A DNA stretch of 64,000 nt, taken from positions 17,651-81,650 of the forward strand of contig JADGPD010000003.1 in NCBI GenBank assembly GCA_017882615.1. The letters run 5' to 3'. Shown here piece by piece: positions 10,527-18,296 of this stretch. Source of the stretch: Thermoleophilia bacterium. Its GTDB lineage: Bacteria > Actinomycetota > Thermoleophilia > Gaiellales > Gaiellaceae. A program made the translations under genes and the position numbers. Position 1 is the stretch's first letter; each line of letters begins with the position of its first letter. Under the pieces are notes generated by a model. That model was not told where the DNA came from, made no database searches, and saw only the letters and a list, made by a program, of their open reading frames with translations.

Positions 10527-10730
10527 TCCAGCGAAAGTCCGCCGGCAGAGCCGGCGAAGGCTATCGCTGGTACGACCACTGAATACGAGTCAGCGCGCCT
10601 CCGGCGCATGTGCCTCGTCTGCTCCTACGAGCGAGGCGAGCTGGCCGTGGTTGTGGTCAGTGTTCGGGGCGGAGGGCCCCGGGGACGGCGTTTGGTGAGC
10701 CGCGCCCGCCATGTCGGTCGCGGCCGCTGA
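10527..10730 (+). repeat. Structured repeat family 1, copy a
   Basis: First of four copies of a repeat of about 200 bp. It begins one base after the transpeptidase stop. A hairpin spans 10528-10570: outer stem CCAGCGA/TCGCTGG, inner stem CGCCGGC/GCCGGCG with an AGA loop. A second hairpin, GCGCC-TCC-GGCGC, is at 10595-10607. The 3' part, with GTCAGTGTTCG and GGCGTTT, aligns to copies b and c. This copy is not beside a tRNA. It could act as the 3' end of the transpeptidase transcript. Confidence 0.75.
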
Positions 10731-10772
10731 ATGATTCCAGCGGCGCCGCGCATGGGCTACGATCTTCGCCCC

Positions 10773-11051
10773 ATGAGCGCTAGCAGCCAAGACCCTGTTC
10801 TTCTGGCCTTGCGAGAAGAGATCGCCGCCGCCGATCGCGACCTGCTCTCCGCCTTTTCGCGCCGCCTCCAGGTTGCGGCGAAGATCCGCGCCCACAAGGC
10901 CGACTGTGGCTACGACTTTGTCGATCTCGAGCGCGAGAAACAGTTACTCGACGAGTGGCGTCGAGCAAACGGCGGAGCAGTCTCCGATGAGACGCTGCTG
11001 GCGTTGTTCGAGTCGGTGCTCAGCTTGAGCAAGCGCGAAGCCGGGCGCTAA
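10773..11051 (+). CDS. AroQ-type chorismate mutase
   Basis: A protein of about 92 residues, the size of a single AroQ helical domain, converting chorismate to prephenate for Phe/Tyr synthesis. The pattern fits the family: LREEIAAADRDLLSAFSRR, then AAKIRAHKADCG, then DLEREKQLLDEW, holding the Arg, Lys and Glu residues that bind the substrate dicarboxylate. I chose the ATG at 10773; ATG 10752 is also in frame. The gene converges on the DUF151 gene with a 4-bp overlap of the 3' ends. Confidence 0.85.
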   Translation: MSASSQDPVLLALREEIAAADRDLLSAFSRRLQVAAKIRAHKADCGYDFVDLEREKQLLDEWRRANGGAVSDETLLALFESVLSLSKREAGR

Positions 11052-11578
11052 GACAAAGGTTCGTCTTCGTCCTCTTCGTCTACTTCGCCTTCCGGGTCGA
11101 TCGCGAACTCCTCGGGCGAGACGGTTTCGAGGAACTGCTTGAACTGAGTGACCATCTCCTCCTCGCTCACTTCGTCGCCCTCGAACTCGACGGCAGACTC
11201 CTCCATCACCTCATCGGCGACGAAGATCGGCGCGTCGAGGCGAATAGCGATCGCGATCGCGTCGGAGGGGCGCGCGTCGATCTCGATCTCATCGCCGTTT
11301 TGCCGCACCGTTATCGAGGCGTAGAAGGTGCTGTCCTTGAGGTCGGTCACGGCGATCGAGACCACCTCGCCGCCCAGCCGCTGGACGATGTCGGCAACTA
11401 GGTCGTGAGTCATCGGTCGCGGAACGGGAGCGTCCTGAATCTTCATCAAGATCGCCGCCGCTTCCGGATGACCGATCCAGATGGGGAGAAACTTGTTCCC
11501 GTCGACCATCTTCAGCAGGACGATCGGCGTCTTGCCGACGAGATCAAAGCTCACCCCGTAGATCTCCATCCTGATCAT
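11048..11578 (-). CDS. Bifunctional nuclease family protein (DUF151)
   Basis: A protein of 176 residues (from ATG 11578) of the DUF151 family, which includes archaeal and plant proteins reported to have DNase/RNase activity. Typical features are VLLKMVDGNKFLPIWIG near the N-terminus and the DARPSDAIAIAIR block. It ends in an acidic tail (EVDEEDEDEPLS). The frame is open to 11638, but homologues usually begin with the short segment before the first beta strand. The role in vivo is uncertain. Confidence 0.88.
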   Translation of the reverse strand: MIRMEIYGVSFDLVGKTPIVLLKMVDGNKFLPIWIGHPEAAAILMKIQDAPVPRPMTHDLVADIVQRLGGEVVSIAVTDLKDSTFYASITVRQNGDEIEIDARPSDAIAIAIRLDAPIFVADEVMEESAVEFEGDEVSEEEMVTQFKQFLETVSPEEFAIDPEGEVDEEDEDEPLS

Positions 11579-11674
11579 CGCTCGGCTCCACTCCCGATTG
11601 TAGCCCCGTAGTAATCGGACAAAACCCTCGCTCGTCAAGCCCTCTCAGCTTCGGCGCGGATTGGCGAGGCGAGC

Positions 11675-11680
11675 TATTAT
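11675..11680 (+). promoter_or_regulatory. Likely -10 box of tRNA-Ile
   Basis: TATTAT stands 10 bp before the mature 5' end of tRNA-Ile, the spacing expected if transcription starts a few bases ahead of the tRNA. No good -35 hexamer is visible at 16-18 bp. Confidence 0.5.
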
Positions 11681-11690
11681 CCTCAGCCGC

Positions 11691-11764
11691 GGGCGATTAG
11701 CTCAGTCGGTTAGAGCGCCGCTCTGATAAGGCGGAGGTCGGTGGTTCGAATCCACCATCGCCCA
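11691..11764 (+). tRNA. tRNA-Ile (anticodon GAT)
   Basis: A 74-nt cloverleaf. The acceptor stem is GGGCGAT/ATCGCCC, the D-arm has AGCTCAGTCGGTTAGAGC, the anticodon loop is CTGATAA (GAT), and the T-arm is GGTGGTTCGAATCCACC. The discriminator base is A and no CCA is encoded. It is a lone tRNA, not in an rRNA operon. Repeat copy b starts 3 bp after its 3' end. Confidence 0.97.
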
Positions 11765-11767
11765 CTT

Positions 11768-11978
11768 CTCCAGCGAAAGTCCGCCGGCAGAGCCGGCGAA
11801 GACTTTCGCTGGTATAGCTTCTGTGGACGAGTCAGCGCGCCTTTGGCGCTTGTGACCCGTCTGCTCCTAGTCGCGTGCTCGGCTAGCCGTACGTGTGATC
11901 AGTGTTCGAGCCGGACGGACCCCGGGGGGGGTTGGCGTTTAGTGAGCCGCGCCCGCACAGGTCGGTCGCGGCGGCGGG
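11768..11978 (+). repeat. Structured repeat family 1, copy b (after tRNA-Ile)
   Basis: It starts directly behind tRNA-Ile. A near-perfect hairpin spans 11770-11812: outer stem CCAGCGAAAGTC/GACTTTCGCTGG (12 bp, no mismatch), inner stem CGCCGGC/GCCGGCG, loop AGA. The second hairpin is GCGCC-TTT-GGCGC. The 3' end (GCCGCGCCCGC, then CAGGTCGGTCGCGGCGGC) nearly matches deleted copy d. A GACC-TTTTT run follows at about 11992-12000 and may end the tRNA transcript. Together with the family 2 copy, this fills the 380-bp gap between tRNA-Ile and the SDR gene. Confidence 0.78.
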
Positions 11979-12040
11979 CACTGGCCCCTGTGACCTTTTT
12001 CGTTGAAGCGCGCCTCTGCAAGGCCGTGTTGGAACACTGT

Positions 12041-12110
12041 CCGCGCAGGGCTCGCACGCTCAGCGGCGCCCCGAGAAACTGAGGGGTGCTGTTGGGACTC
12101 GCCCCTCGAG
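12041..12110. repeat. Repeat family 2, copy 1
   Basis: Block GGGCTCGCAC (12048-12057), three variable bases, then CAGCGGCGCCCCGAGAAA (12061-12078), followed about 15 bp later by GGGACTCG. The same arrangement occurs at 61931-61987 with 28 of 31 core positions identical. A GAGGGG/CCCCTC hairpin follows the core. No coding sense is apparent. Strand and function are unknown. Confidence 0.6.
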
Positions 12111-12144
12111 TGCGATTACCACCCGCGCCGGGTATAGGCCCCTC

Positions 12145-12915
12145 ATGCTTCTTGAAGGGCGAAAGGCGATCGTCACCGGCGCCTCGAGCGGAATCGGCAA
12201 GGCCACGGCTCTTCGGCTCGCGGCGGAGGGCGCGCAGGTGTGCCTGAACTACTACTCCGACAACGACAAACCGGGCGCCAAGCAGGCTGTGAAGGAGATC
12301 GCCAAAGCGGGCGGGCACGCGATCGCGCTTCAGGCCGATGTCGGGAGGGAAGACGACGTGACGCGTCTCGTTTCCCGAGCGGCGAGCGAGTTCGGCGGGC
12401 TCGATCTGCTCGTCAACAACGCCGGCATCGAGAATCAGGTCGCGCTGATCGAGATGCCGCTTGCCACCTGGGAGAGAGTCCTGCGCACCAATCTGACCGG
12501 TGCCTTCCTCTGCCTGCGCGAAGCGGCCAAGCTGATGATCGCCGCGAAGAGCGGCGTCGTGGTCAACGTCTCGAGCGTGCACGAGTTCATACCCTGGCCG
12601 GGTTACGCGCACTACTGCAGCTCGAAGGGCGGGCTCAAGCTGCTGATGGAGACGGCCGCGCGCGAGCTTGCGCCCAGTGGCGTGCGAGTCGTGAACGTGG
12701 CGCCGGGCGCGATCATGACGCCGATCAACGAGCGGCTACTCGAGCATCCCAAGGAAGAGCATACGGTCGAGGAGGAGATCCCGCTCGGACGTATGGGGAG
12801 CGCGGAAGAGGTAGCCGGCGCGATCGCTTGGGTGGCCAGCGCCGAGGCCGACTACGTCACCGGAACGACGCTCGTCGTCGACGGCGGCATGTCCCTTTAC
12901 CCAAAGTTCGTCTGA
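12145..12915 (+). CDS. Short-chain dehydrogenase/reductase
   Basis: A classical SDR of 256 residues, close in length and motifs to glucose 1-dehydrogenase. The Rossmann motif is TGASSGIG, the NNAG motif is LVNNAGIE, and the active-site Ser and YxxxK are in VNVSS and YCSSK. The C-terminus closes with TGTTLVVDGGMSLYPKF. It oxidises or reduces an alcohol or sugar with NAD(P); the substrate is not determinable, but the adjacent downstream debranching-type gene (6 bp away) suggests sugar metabolism. Confidence 0.9.
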   Translation: MLLEGRKAIVTGASSGIGKATALRLAAEGAQVCLNYYSDNDKPGAKQAVKEIAKAGGHAIALQADVGREDDVTRLVSRAASEFGGLDLLVNNAGIENQVALIEMPLATWERVLRTNLTGAFLCLREAAKLMIAAKSGVVVNVSSVHEFIPWPGYAHYCSSKGGLKLLMETAARELAPSGVRVVNVAPGAIMTPINERLLEHPKEEHTVEEEIPLGRMGSAEEVAGAIAWVASAEADYVTGTTLVVDGGMSLYPKFV

Positions 12916-12921
12916 CGCTTG

Positions 12922-15063
12922 ATGACTCGCCTGTCCACCAGTCGAGTGCTCACCCATGGGGCTTCGACGCTGATCGCCGACATCAGGGAGACGCTGACCA
13001 CGAAGTCGGGCGGAGTCTTCTGCCTCTGCGCGGGCGGCGGCGACATCGATTCGTCGGTCTCGCCGGCGCACGGCCTCTACTTCCACGACACTCGCTTTCT
13101 CGACCGCGCCGTCCTGCGCTTAGGCGACGAGCCCCTCTCGGTGCTGCTCTCGAGCGCGATCGACGACGACCGTTCGGTGAGCGAGCTCACCAATCCCGAT
13201 CTCGAGCTGAAACGCGGCCGGATGATTCCCAAGCAGCAGATCGGCATCCGCCGCGAGCGACGGCTCGGCGAGCCGGCCGTTGAGAAGATCTATCTGCGCA
13301 ACTTCGGGCTCGGCGCGGTGACGCTCGAGTTCGCGCTCGAGTTCGCGGCCGGCTTCGACAGCATGTTCGTCATCCGCGGCGCTTCGGTCGGGCGGCGCGG
13401 AACGCTGCACAAGCCGCGCTGGACGAACAAACGGCTGGTGTTTCGGTACGACGGTGCCGACGGGCGCGTGCGTACGACGAAGCTTTCCTTCGATCCTGCT
13501 CCCACCCGGCGGGGCGCGGACGGGACGGCTCACTACCGAGTCGAACTGGCGCCCGGCGCGGGTATGTGCGTGCGCGTCGTCTTCGAGATCTCCGATCTGG
13601 GCAAGGGCGCGCTCGAGACGAAGCCGGAATCGTGGCGCCAGCGCAGGCCGAGCTTCTCAGGCGTGCGCATCTCGTCCGACAGCGCGCTCTTCAACCGCGT
13701 TCTCGATCGCTCTTTTGCCGACCTGCATATGCTCACGACGCGCGAGCGCGGCGAGGTCTTCTTCGCTGCGGGGGTGCCTTGGTTCGTGTGCCTCTTCGGA
13801 CGCGACAGCATCATCACGGCGCTCGAGACGGTCGCCGACGACCCTCGAATTGCCGCCCAAACGCTGATTCTGCTGGCGCGCTACCAGGGTCGCCACCACG
13901 ACGAGTGGCGCGACGAGGAGCCCGGCAAGATCCCGCACGAGCTCCGAGTCGGGGAGATGGTGAACCTCGGCGAGGTACCTCAGGCGCCCTACTACGGCAC
14001 TGTCGACGCAACCCCGCTCTTTCTTTGCTTGCTGGCCGAGTACGTGCGCTGGACGGGCGATCTCGACCTCTTCCACAAGCTAGAGGGAAACGTCGAGCGC
14101 GCGCTGCGCTGGCTTGACGAGTTCGCCGACCACGACGGCGACGGCTTCGTCGATTATGTCTCCCGCTCCGCGCAGGGTCTCGCCAACCAGGGCTGGAAGG
14201 ACTCCGGGAACTCGATCGCAAACGCCGACGGCTCCGCCGCCGAACCTCCGGTGGCGCTGGTCGAGGTACAGGGATACGTCTACCGAGCTCGTCTCGACAC
14301 TGCCTGGCTGTATCGCATCAGCGGCCGCAACGAGGAGGCCGCGCGGCTCGAGAAGGAGGCTCGGGCGCTACGAAGACGCTTTCAGAGCGCCTACTGGCTG
14401 CCCGATCGCCGCTTTCTCGCGGTCGCTTTGCAGAAGGACGGGCGCCCGGCCGAAGCGATCACGTCCAACCCCGGTCAGGCGCTTTGGTCGGGAATCGTCG
14501 GCACTCGGCACGCCCGGTCGGTCGCGAGCATGCTCCTCTCCAAGCGGATGTTCAGCGGCTGGGGCGTGCGTACGATGGCCGAAGGCGAGCCGGCCTACAA
14601 CCCGCTCGACTACCAAGTCGGGGCCATCTGGCCGCACGACAACGCCCTGATTGCCGCCGGGCTCAAGCGCTACGGCTTCGACAAGGAGGCCCTAAGTGTG
14701 TTCACGGCCGTCTACCAGGCGGCGACCCGCTTCCCGAACTACCGCCTGCCCGAGGTCTTCGCCGGCTTTGCGCGCGGCGACTCGCCCGAGCCGGTGCGCT
14801 ATCCCGTCGCCTGCTCGCCACAAGCCTGGTCGGCCGGCGCGATCCCGTACTTGCTGCGCAATTCATTGGGGTTGGAGGCGGACGCGACCCAGCACACGCT
14901 CCGCATCGTTCGCCCGACACTTCCGGACTGGCTCGGCGAGGTCGCCGTCCGTCGCCTCAAGATAGGTCAGGCCACCGTCGACCTGCTATTCAACCGCCGC
15001 CACGATGAAACCTCGGTGACGGTGCTCGAGCAGCACGGGCTTCTGGACGTGCTCGTGGAGTAG
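12922..15063 (+). CDS. Glycogen debranching-type amylo-alpha-1,6-glucosidase
   Basis: A protein of about 713 residues. The N-terminal beta domain (GDE_N_bis type) starts with SGGVFCLCAGGGDID and has GLYFHDTRFLDRA. The C-terminal part is an (alpha/alpha)6 barrel, with segments such as AAGVPWFVCLFGRDS, HDGDGFVDY and WPHDNALIAAGLKRYG. Such proteins hydrolyse alpha-1,6 branches or act on trehalose/sucrose-like glycosides; the exact substrate cannot be read. TTG 12919 directly precedes the chosen ATG. It is probably co-transcribed with the SDR gene. There is no signal peptide, so it is cytoplasmic. Confidence 0.87.
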   Translation: MTRLSTSRVLTHGASTLIADIRETLTTKSGGVFCLCAGGGDIDSSVSPAHGLYFHDTRFLDRAVLRLGDEPLSVLLSSAIDDDRSVSELTNPDLELKRGRMIPKQQIGIRRERRLGEPAVEKIYLRNFGLGAVTLEFALEFAAGFDSMFVIRGASVGRRGTLHKPRWTNKRLVFRYDGADGRVRTTKLSFDPAPTRRGADGTAHYRVELAPGAGMCVRVVFEISDLGKGALETKPESWRQRRPSFSGVRISSDSALFNRVLDRSFADLHMLTTRERGEVFFAAGVPWFVCLFGRDSIITALETVADDPRIAAQTLILLARYQGRHHDEWRDEEPGKIPHELRVGEMVNLGEVPQAPYYGTVDATPLFLCLLAEYVRWTGDLDLFHKLEGNVERALRWLDEFADHDGDGFVDYVSRSAQGLANQGWKDSGNSIANADGSAAEPPVALVEVQGYVYRARLDTAWLYRISGRNEEAARLEKEARALRRRFQSAYWLPDRRFLAVALQKDGRPAEAITSNPGQALWSGIVGTRHARSVASMLLSKRMFSGWGVRTMAEGEPAYNPLDYQVGAIWPHDNALIAAGLKRYGFDKEALSVFTAVYQAATRFPNYRLPEVFAGFARGDSPEPVRYPVACSPQAWSAGAIPYLLRNSLGLEADATQHTLRIVRPTLPDWLGEVAVRRLKIGQATVDLLFNRRHDETSVTVLEQHGLLDVLVE

Positions 15064-15092
15064 TGGAGGCTCGAGGCGAGCGTGGATTCCGG

Positions 15093-15425
15093 TCAGCTGC
15101 TCGGTGGGTGCGGCTCGTTACCACGCCGGCGCCGCGTCCGCAAGTGGAAGATGACGCTGGTCACAATTCCCAGCAACCAACCGAGAACGGCGGCAGTAAC
15201 GATGATCCAGACGAGCGAGGCGTGGCTCGTGCCGACCACCCAACTCAGCTTCACCTGGCCTGTGTTTGCGACCGCCAGCGCGATCACGACGACAAGCAGC
15301 GCCACCAGGGTGAACGCCCAGGCGTAGAGATAGGTGCGGTGGCCGTGCCTGCGCAGGCGCGCGGAGCGGGGCTCGACAGGTTCCGTTGCGGGTGCCTGTT
15401 GCGGTGACTGCGATTCGTCTTGCAT
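15093..15425 (-). CDS. LapA-domain membrane protein
   Basis: 110 residues. A 30-residue polar, Pro/Glu-rich N-terminus is followed by two hydrophobic helices (about 32-53 and 69-92) separated by NTGQVKLSWVVGTSHASL, and a basic tail (HLRTRRRRG). The pattern of two helices around a short NxxxVxLxxxxG segment is that of the LapA/YciS family; no function is known in actinobacteria. It is convergent with the debranching enzyme gene and divergent from the ANTAR regulator. Confidence 0.82.
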   Translation of the reverse strand: MQDESQSPQQAPATEPVEPRSARLRRHGHRTYLYAWAFTLVALLVVVIALAVANTGQVKLSWVVGTSHASLVWIIVTAAVLGWLLGIVTSVIFHLRTRRRRGNEPHPPSS

Positions 15426-15489
15426 CCCTACTCCTGATCGTCCGCGGGTCTACGGTCTACTACATACAAGAATAGCGCTGGAAAAAGCG

Positions 15490-15543
15490 GTCTTATGAGC
15501 ATCATGGCGGCGAGAAGCAACCCCCGTGATGGTAAAATAAGAC
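15490..15543. promoter_or_regulatory. Long hairpin between lapA-like and ANTAR genes
   Basis: Nested inverted repeat: GTCTTAT (15490-15496) pairs with ATAAGAC (15537-15543). Inside it, CATCATGGCGG (15500-15510) pairs with CCCCCGTGATG (15521-15531) with one mismatch and one G-T pair, around a 10-nt loop (CGAGAAGCAA). It lies 52 bp before the ANTAR gene. On the lower strand a T5 run follows after three bases, so it could also be an attenuator in the lapA-like leader. A TAAAAT at 15533-15538 could be a -10 box. Confidence 0.55.
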
Positions 15544-15595
15544 GGTTGAGGATCGCTTTCCATTGCTCTGCTTTGGTTGGCGCAGATAGCGCCTG

Positions 15596-16210
15596 GTGAG
15601 AATGCACGAGAAAAAACCCGAACACCTACGCATCCTGATCGCCAATGAGCGACGGGATCGGCTCGAACTGCTGGCTCAAGTCGTGACCCGGCTGGGCCAC
15701 GAGGTGATCGCGCGCGAGGTCGACGTGAAGGAGGTCGCCGCCGTAACCGCGCAAGTACAGCCCGACGTCGCGCTTGTCGGGCTCGGGCTTTCCTCGGAGC
15801 ACGCGCTCGAGCTGATATCGGAGATCGTTCGCGACGCCTCGTGCCCGGTAATCGCCTTGCTATCGGCTAAAAACCCGGACTACGTGCACGAGGCAGCCAA
15901 GCGCGGCGTCTTCGCGTACATCGTCGATACCACTCCCGAGGAGCTGCAGAGTGCGATCGACGTAACCCTGCAGCGCTTCACCGAGTACCACAACCTCCAA
16001 GGTGCGTTCGGGCGCCGTGCTGTGATCGAGCAAGCAAAGGGAATCTTGATGGCGCGACACTCGGTCGGCGCCGACAAGGCATTCGAGATGCTGCGCGAGC
16101 ACTCCCAGCACAATGGCCGCAAGCTCGGGGATGTGGCCGCGGCAGTCGTCGACAGCCACCAATTGATGATGCCGGCGATTGACATGGAGACAGCCGAGTC
16201 GCAAGCCTAG
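15596..16210 (+). CDS. ANTAR-domain antitermination regulator with atypical receiver
   Basis: 204 residues: a receiver-like domain (about 10-125) then an ANTAR RNA-binding domain (about 138-192, with RRAVIEQAKGILMARH and AFEMLREHSQ). ANTAR proteins bind paired hairpins in nascent RNA and prevent termination. The receiver lacks the usual acidic cluster (ILIANE in place of VDDE) and the phospho-acceptor Asp (ALVGLGLS where LLDxxMP is expected), so classical phosphorylation is unlikely. Starts GTG 15596 and ATG 15602 are both possible. No kinase is adjacent. Confidence 0.88.
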   Translation: MRMHEKKPEHLRILIANERRDRLELLAQVVTRLGHEVIAREVDVKEVAAVTAQVQPDVALVGLGLSSEHALELISEIVRDASCPVIALLSAKNPDYVHEAAKRGVFAYIVDTTPEELQSAIDVTLQRFTEYHNLQGAFGRRAVIEQAKGILMARHSVGADKAFEMLREHSQHNGRKLGDVAAAVVDSHQLMMPAIDMETAESQA

Positions 16211-16480
16211 TCCACGCTCCCCGAGAAGCTCCCGGCGCTGCGGCAAGACAAGCGAGGCGCACGAATTGTGCCGCTACGCGAACCAATCGGGGGTATATGG
16301 AGATACCGCGCACGGTGGTAACGTTTGTGCAGCGGTGTCTCAACGATCGACGCCGCGGATCGTCGGGCGGTAGCCGTAATCCTCGACGCCGTGAAGGATC
16401 CGCCCTCAGCAGAGCAGGCCGGAGAAGCCGTCGGCATTCGCCGGCATCGAAGCTCATTCAAGCTGGGGGAAGGATCCAAG

Positions 16481-17461
16481 ATGAAGTTCTTAAAGTACGT
16501 TCCAGGCACAAAGCGCGTGCGTATTGCCGCTTCTTCACTTACGGCCTTGGTCGCACTGTTCTCGGCGGGGCTCCTCGTAGCGCTCGTCAGTGGGGCCCAG
16601 GCGGCCGCGACAACAGTGCCGCTCGGCACCGCCGACAGTTTCGTGGTCCTGGCCGGCGCCGGCATCACGAACACCGGACCGACCACACTCAACGGAGATA
16701 TCGGGACATTCCCGACAACTTCGATCTCCGGAAGCGGGTCGCTGACCATCACCGGAGCCAACCACGCCGGCGACGCCGTCACGCAGGGCGCGAAGACCGA
16801 CCTCGTGACCGCCTACAACACCGCTGCCGGTGAGGGGCCCACCTCGCCGATCGCAGCCGACCTCGGCGGGCGAAACCTGGCGCCTGGCGTCTATAACTCC
16901 GCCTCCTCGATCGGGCTCACCGGGGCTCTCACGCTCAACGCCGGCGGCAATCCGAGCGCCGTCTTCGTCTTCCAGGCGGGCTCCGCGCTCACGACGGCAT
17001 CGGGAAGCACTATCAACCTGGTCAATGGCGCTCAGGCCTGTAACGTCTTCTGGCAGATCGGTAGCTCGGCGACGCTCGGTACCGGCTCCACTTTCCGCGG
17101 AACCGTTCTCGCCCTCACCTCCATCACGGCCACTACCGGTGCGACCATCGAGGGGCGGTTGCTAGCCCGTAACGGCGCCGTCACACTCGACACGAACACC
17201 ATCACGAAAGCGACGTGTGCGGCCGTAACCGCAACGACCGCAACGACCGCAACATCAACGACCGCAACGACCGCAACATCAACGACCGCGACCACCAGTA
17301 AGTCGACTGCTACCGCGAAGAAGGCTGCCGCCGCGAAGAAGGCTTCCGCCGCGAAGAAGGCTGCTGCCGCGAAGAAGGCTGCCGCCGCGAAGAGAGCCGC
17401 TGGCGCGGCGACAAGCGCGGCTGCCAGGGAAGCTCTCCGCCGAGCCGCCTTCACCGGCTAA
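16481..17461 (+). CDS. Secreted ice-binding-like protein (DUF3494)
   Basis: 326 residues from the ATG at 16481, which has an SD-like GGGGGAAGGA upstream. A signal peptide runs to about residue 41. The DUF3494 beta-solenoid spans about 45-245, with typical phrases VLAGAGITNTGPTTLNGDIG, LTGALTLNAGG and ACNVFWQIGSSATLGTGSTF. Then come a Thr/Ala linker and a tail of five or so AAKKA units rich in Lys and Ala, unlike the usual domain end. Family members bind ice or act as adhesins. The tail could bind wall polymers or DNA. The 270-bp upstream gap shows no gene or known riboswitch. Confidence 0.85.
   Translation: MKFLKYVPGTKRVRIAASSLTALVALFSAGLLVALVSGAQAAATTVPLGTADSFVVLAGAGITNTGPTTLNGDIGTFPTTSISGSGSLTITGANHAGDAVTQGAKTDLVTAYNTAAGEGPTSPIAADLGGRNLAPGVYNSASSIGLTGALTLNAGGNPSAVFVFQAGSALTTASGSTINLVNGAQACNVFWQIGSSATLGTGSTFRGTVLALTSITATTGATIEGRLLARNGAVTLDTNTITKATCAAVTATTATTATSTTATTATSTTATTSKSTATAKKAAAAKKASAAKKAAAAKKAAAAKRAAGAATSAAAREALRRAAFTG
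17229..17400 (+). repeat. In-frame Thr and Lys/Ala codon repeats
   Basis: Imperfect tandem repeats in the 3' end of the ice-binding-like gene: a 24-bp unit (GCAACGACCGCAACATCAAC plus ACGACC-type continuation) at 17229-17289, and an 18- or 15-bp GCGAAGAAGGCTGCCGCC-type unit from about 17315 to 17400. All are multiples of three, so the tail length can vary. Confidence 0.7.
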
Positions 17462-17479
17462 CGGGAGGAACCCCAGCGA

Positions 17480-18268
17480 ATGTTGCCCGGGAAAAAAACC
17501 GGAAGTTGGCAGGGGCGGGCGGCGCAACGGCTCCGCCCCTGCCGCATTCATCGGCCGGCGGTATTGACATTGCTGGTGCTGCTCGCCGTGGCGTTCATGG
17601 CCACGGTGAGAGCAACGCCCGCGGCCGGCTTGACGATCGTGATCGTCAAGCCGAGTCAGGAACTGGCGGTTCTGTTCAGGCCGCATGAGGCGTTTTCACG
17701 GCCTTCAAAGCATTCTGCGGCCTTGTACTCCGTGCCGGCGCGGCAACCGATCACTGCGGAGCGAACCGTGCTCCCCGTGGTCGGTCACAAGACGAGCGCC
17801 CGCGGGCTCCGCTGGCTACACGTCAAGCTTCCCGGGCGCCCGAATGGGCGCACGGGCTGGATCAGGAAACGCGCGACGGTCGCCGCGACGACGCGCTGGC
17901 ATATCGTCATCGACACGTCCAGACGGCAGGCAACCGTCTACAAACGGGCGCGCCCGGTGCGCATCTTCAGCGTCGTCGTCGGAAAGCCCTCCACTCCCAC
18001 CCCGCTCGGTAGGTTCTTCGTCGAAGAGTCCATCAAACTGCGAGCGGGCGCCGTTGGGGCACCGTACGCGCTCGCGCTTAGCGCGCGCTCTACCGTCTTT
18101 CAGGAATTCGAGGGAGGCCCCGGTCAGATTGCCATGCACGGGGTGGCGAACGTCGGCGGCAAGCTCGGTAGCGCGGTCTCTCACGGCTGCATACGCCTCA
18201 GCGGCGGCGCGATGAGTTGGCTCGTTACCCGCATCGGTCCCGGTACGCCAGTAACCATCACGGGCTGA
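17480..18268 (+). CDS. L,D-transpeptidase, membrane-anchored or secreted
   Basis: 262 residues. One hydrophobic helix near residues 32-55 serves as a signal or anchor. A SH3-like domain (about 75-135, ending RWLHVKLPGRPNGRTGWI) precedes the YkuD domain (about 139-260). The catalytic core has MHGVAN and SHGCIRLS with Cys as nucleophile. It starts 18 bp after the ice-binding-like gene with a GGGAGGA SD, so the two may be co-transcribed, which would fit a wall-associated role for the ice-binding-like protein. Confidence 0.92.
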   Translation: MLPGKKTGSWQGRAAQRLRPCRIHRPAVLTLLVLLAVAFMATVRATPAAGLTIVIVKPSQELAVLFRPHEAFSRPSKHSAALYSVPARQPITAERTVLPVVGHKTSARGLRWLHVKLPGRPNGRTGWIRKRATVAATTRWHIVIDTSRRQATVYKRARPVRIFSVVVGKPSTPTPLGRFFVEESIKLRAGAVGAPYALALSARSTVFQEFEGGPGQIAMHGVANVGGKLGSAVSHGCIRLSGGAMSWLVTRIGPGTPVTITG

Positions 18269-18296
18269 GCTTTACCGTCGGAGTCGTTGTTTTCGA

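Noticed and set aside
10578..10724. Possible small protein encoded inside repeat family 1 (YESARLRR, then CxxC in copies a and c)
   Set aside because: Copies a and c show some third-position changes, but copy b has an in-frame stop early and the frames differ among copies; compensatory stem changes fit RNA structure better.
16211..16480. Riboswitch before the ice-binding-like gene
   Set aside because: I looked for cyclic di-GMP and cyclic di-AMP type conserved cores and saw neither; only generic GC-rich inverted repeats are present.
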